From assembly GCA_003457145.1 (NCBI GenBank), contig DMSR01000275.1, positions 1 to 7,204 on the forward strand: a stretch of 7,204 nucleotides of DNA, written 5' to 3'. Positions 5,901-7,204 of this stretch are shown here, piece after piece (within the stretch, counting starts at the first letter, position 1; the number at the start of each line of letters is the position of its first letter). Below the pieces are notes generated by a model. That model did no database searches, was not told the DNA's origin, and saw only the letters and a program-made list of their open reading frames with translations. This DNA is from Bacillus sp. (in: firmicutes). GTDB taxonomy: Bacteria; Bacillota; Bacilli; Bacillales; Cytobacillaceae. Made by a program: the position numbers and the translations under genes.

Positions 5901-5932
5901 AAAATCCGCAGAGTTAAGCTTTGCGGATTTTT
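5901..5932. terminator. shared terminator of norB and the convergent small gene
   Basis: AAAATCCGCA at 5901-5910 pairs perfectly with TGCGGATTTT at 5922-5931 around an 11-base loop, 5 bases after the norB stop. T's at 5928-5932 give the plus-strand tail. The A run at 5901-5904 gives a shorter U tail on the minus strand, so it can also end the convergent zinc-ribbon gene, whose stop codon (5931-5933) overlaps the stem. Confidence 0.88.
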
Positions 5933-6074
5933 ACTTTGTCTGCAATCTTTCCTCAGTTTCCTCACAATCAAAACACAAGACCACTCCATCTTTTGTATGG
6001 ACTCCATTCAGAAAACCATCCAAACAAAAGATGTCCTTGCCGCATACCTGGCAGCTCCCGACCCATTCTTTCAT
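5931..6074 (-). CDS. 47-residue zinc-ribbon-like protein
   Basis: A very small cytoplasmic protein. Two Cys-x-x-Cys knuckles, CQVC at residues 8-11 and CFDC at 34-37, are 22 residues apart, as in zinc ribbons that bind one Zn(II). An extra Cys17 follows in DIFCLDGF, and the tail is acidic (EETEE, 38-42). Start choice: GGAGG (minus strand, 6082-6086) lies 7 bases from the ATG at 6074 and 4 from an adjacent ATG at 6077, so the former is preferred; the latter adds one Met. It converges with norB and shares its terminator, and is divergent from the third DUF2249 gene. The ribosome binding site, the codons and the cysteine pattern all support a real gene. The family is not recognised. Possible roles are a structural zinc protein, a metal or NO-responsive thiol protein, or a small partner of another factor. 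Confidence 0.75.
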   Translation of the reverse strand: MKEWVGSCQVCGKDIFCLDGFLNGVHTKDGVVLCFDCEETEERLQTK

Positions 6075-6146
6075 CATGATCCCTCCATATTTAACTATTC
6101 TATTTAAAACAGGAAGTTCCTCTCCTGATTAACAGTCGATAAATAA

Positions 6147-6156
6147 TATCATAGCA
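6147..6156 (-). promoter_or_regulatory. possible extended -10 promoter for the zinc-ribbon gene
   Basis: On the minus strand TGC-TATGAT (6156 to 6148) is a 5-of-6 -10 hexamer with a TGn extension. It lies about 70 bases ahead of the small gene, and its -35 region would fall on the Crp/Fnr-type site at 6161-6176. No clear -35 hexamer is visible. If real, a protein bound at that site could repress this gene while activating the one on the other strand. Confidence 0.25.
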
Positions 6157-6160
6157 AACA

Positions 6161-6210
6161 TGTGACCACGCTCACTTCGGAGAACTCTCATTGTCAATAT
6201 AATAAAATTG
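6161..6210 (+). promoter_or_regulatory. class II Crp/Fnr-type promoter of the third DUF2249 gene
   Basis: TGTGA-CCACGC-TCACT (6161-6176) matches TGTGA-N6-TCACA at 9 of 10 positions. Its TCAC core ends exactly 22 bases before a perfect TATAAT (6198-6203). The predicted start is near 6210, with the dyad centre at -41.5 and a leader of about 35 bases. No -35 hexamer is recognisable, so activation through the site is expected. It is the clearest of the four promoters of this design in the window. Confidence 0.75.
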
Positions 6211-6244
6211 TAAACACAATCAGGATAAAAAGGGGAGGAAAAAA

Positions 6245-6478
6245 ATGACTTTTAGCGTAATTATCAACGTTCCTGACTATGCACCAAGAGATAAGCACTC
6301 GACTATATTCCAAAACTTCGATGCTTTAAAACCAGGAGAATATATGCAGATTGTCAATGACCATGACCCAAGACCACTGCAATACCAGTTTATGATGGAA
6401 CGCCAAGAAACTTTTTCCTGGGAATACCTTGAAGAGGGTCCTGAAACATGGCGTGTAGCGATCGGAAAAACTAAGTGA
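6245..6478 (+). CDS. DUF2249 domain protein, 77 residues
   Basis: A small soluble protein that is a clear DUF2249 domain. NVPDYAPRDKHSTIFQNF (residues 8-25) is the N-terminal helix region and LKPGEYMQIVNDHDPRPLQY (28-47) carries the signature N-D-H-D-P-x-P-L turn. An aromatic, acidic C-terminal part follows (FSWEYLEEGPETW, 57-69). Asp39, His40 and Asp41 could bind metal or heme, but this is not shown, and the family function is unknown. It is closer to the canonical family pattern than the two paralogues in the minus-strand operon. A purine-rich ribosome binding site (GGGGAGG, 6232-6238) lies 6 bases ahead of the ATG. It is a single-gene unit between a Crp/Fnr-type promoter and a strong terminator, so the same signal that turns on norB probably controls it. 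Confidence 0.88.
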   Translation: MTFSVIINVPDYAPRDKHSTIFQNFDALKPGEYMQIVNDHDPRPLQYQFMMERQETFSWEYLEEGPETWRVAIGKTK

Positions 6479-6517
6479 GCCAACGTCTATAAAGTATATT
6501 TCTTTAGGATTCTCCTT

Positions 6518-6544
6518 ACAGCAGGTTCGCCTGTTGTTTTTTTT
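6518..6544 (+). terminator. UUCG-loop Rho-independent terminator
   Basis: ACAGCAGG (6518-6525) pairs with CCTGTTGT (6530-6537) through one G-T wobble, closed by a TTCG tetraloop and followed by eight T's (6537-6544). It ends the DUF2249 transcript and insulates the M32 peptidase gene downstream. Confidence 0.9.
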
Positions 6545-6654
6545 GGACTCTTTTCGAAAATTCACTCCCTTTTCCCTATAAAGGTAAAATTAGGTGTTGG
6601 GAGAAAATAACCACAGCGTAATACAAATCTATTTGACTTCCTTTTTTATTAGCT

Positions 6655-6685
6655 CTGAAACCAATTTATCAGAAAAGTATGATAA
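6655..6685 (+). promoter_or_regulatory. sigma-A-type promoter of the M32 peptidase gene, with overlapping dyad
   Basis: CTGAAA (6655-6660, 4 of 6 to the -35) and TATGAT (6678-6683, 5 of 6 to the -10) are 17 bases apart, with the ATG about 30 bases beyond the expected start. TTATCA at 6666-6671 and TGATAA at 6680-6685 form a 6+8+6 inverted repeat over the -10 that could be a repressor site or chance in AT-rich DNA. The promoter lacks the Crp/Fnr-type dyad of the preceding genes. The rest of 6545-6654 shows no other clear signal. Confidence 0.5.
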
Positions 6686-6719
6686 GATGTTGTGGAAAGA
6701 GATAAATGGGGTGAAATGG

Positions 6720-7204
6720 ATGAGTGATACAAAACAAACAGAAACGCAGTTTTTAAATTATGTGAAGAAAATGACCGCATATGGCGAGGCTCTTTCTTTA
6801 ATATATTGGGACTTAAGGACAGGCGCTCCAAAGAAGGGTATAGAACAGCGCTCTGAAGTAATCGGCGTTCTCTCTTCTGAATTATTCAATATGTCAACAT
6901 CAGAAGAAATGGCAGCCTACATAGCTAAACTTTCGAATGAACCGGAGTTATCAGAAGTAACACGTAAGACCTTGGAAGAGTGCAGGAAGGAATATGATCG
7001 GAATAAAAAAATTCCTGCTGACGAGTATAGGGAATACGTCGTTTTGCAATCGAAGGCTGAGAGTGTTTGGGAAGAGGCGAAAGATAAATCCGATTTTGAA
7101 ATGTTCAGGCCATACCTCGAGAAGTTAGTGGCAACAAACATGAAGTTTGTTGAATATTGGGGATATGAAGGAAATAAGTATAATACGCTGCTTGATATGT
7201 ATGA
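6720..7204 (+). CDS. M32 family metallocarboxypeptidase, N-terminal part (cut by window end)
   Basis: The first 161 codons of a protein whose family members are about 500 residues (Thermus aquaticus carboxypeptidase Taq, Bacillus YpwA). Such enzymes are cytoplasmic zinc carboxypeptidases that trim amino acids from peptide C-termini. Recognition rests on the N-terminal helical region: MTAYGEALSLIYWDLRTGAP (18-37), then the arginine and helix of QRSEVIGVLSSELF (43-56), matching the W-D-x-x-T-x-x-P signature. The zinc-binding HEXXH lies beyond the window and could not be checked. The ATG at 6720 is preceded by GGGGTG (6708-6713) with a spacing of 6; an ATG at 6716 runs into a stop after three codons. 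A terminator and a constitutive-looking promoter separate it from the NO genes, so it is probably an independent housekeeping gene. Confidence 0.9.
   Translation, partial: MSDTKQTETQFLNYVKKMTAYGEALSLIYWDLRTGAPKKGIEQRSEVIGVLSSELFNMSTSEEMAAYIAKLSNEPELSEVTRKTLEECRKEYDRNKKIPADEYREYVVLQSKAESVWEEAKDKSDFEMFRPYLEKLVATNMKFVEYWGYEGNKYNTLLDMY

Noticed and set aside
5896..6132. Plus-strand open frame of 78 codons after norB
   Set aside because: It starts at the norB terminator stem without a ribosome binding site and runs antisense to the zinc-ribbon gene, which has a better start and conserved cysteine pairs.
6326..6831. Minus-strand open frames at 6277-6483, 6326-6565 and 6649-6831
   Set aside because: They overlap the DUF2249 gene, the UUCG terminator or the M32 promoter and start, with no start signals or family features.
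1..7204. CRISPR array, tRNA or rRNA genes, insertion sequence, or prophage parts
   Set aside because: No regularly spaced repeats, cloverleaf with CCA end, transposase frame or terminal repeats were found on either strand.

Overview
The window looks like chromosomal DNA of a low-to-moderate G+C Gram-positive bacterium of the Bacillaceae type. The grounds are strong AGGAGG-type ribosome binding sites, AT-rich intergenic DNA, U-tailed hairpin terminators, a Fur-box-like sequence of the Bacillus 7-1-7 form, and proteins of Bacillus character (single-subunit quinol NO reductase, YitW-like MIP18 protein, M32 carboxypeptidase). The species cannot be fixed from the sequence.

Layout. Positions 1-97 hold the end of an upstream transcript: a U-tailed terminator whose loop is complementary to the first 14 bases of the window. 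A 55-residue protein of unknown function (226-393) follows, closed by a bidirectional terminator (about 400-434). On the minus strand, read from right to left, lies a compact cluster: a Crp/Fnr-family regulator (2613-3314), two small DUF2249-type proteins (2296-2535 and 2079-2294), a 12-helix membrane protein resembling NnrS or heme-copper oxidase subunit I (829-2073), and a MIP18/DUF59 iron-sulfur assembly protein (510-815). Divergent from the regulator is a full-length quinol-type nitric oxide reductase (norB, 3532-5895). Convergent with norB is a 47-residue zinc-ribbon-like protein (5931-6074) that shares its terminator. A third DUF2249 protein (6245-6478) follows, then a UUCG-loop terminator, and finally the first 161 codons of an M32 metallocarboxypeptidase (6720 to the window edge), which looks like the next, unrelated transcription unit.

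How it fits together. The core is a nitric oxide detoxification or denitrification island. NorB reduces NO to N2O with quinol. The regulator has the recognition-helix sequence RETVSR, which predicts GTGA half-sites. Four promoters in the window (regulator gene, DUF2249 operon, norB, third DUF2249 gene) each carry a TGA-N6-TCA-type dyad whose last core base is exactly 22 bases upstream of a plausible -10 hexamer. This places each site at -41.5, the class II activator position. The most parsimonious reading is a small self-contained regulon that includes autoregulation. At the DUF2249 operon promoter, a 14-of-15 match to a Fur box covers the -10 element, suggesting that iron status is also read there. 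The DUF2249, NnrS-like and MIP18 proteins are plausibly for NO tolerance or repair of iron centres, but their exact biochemistry is unknown.
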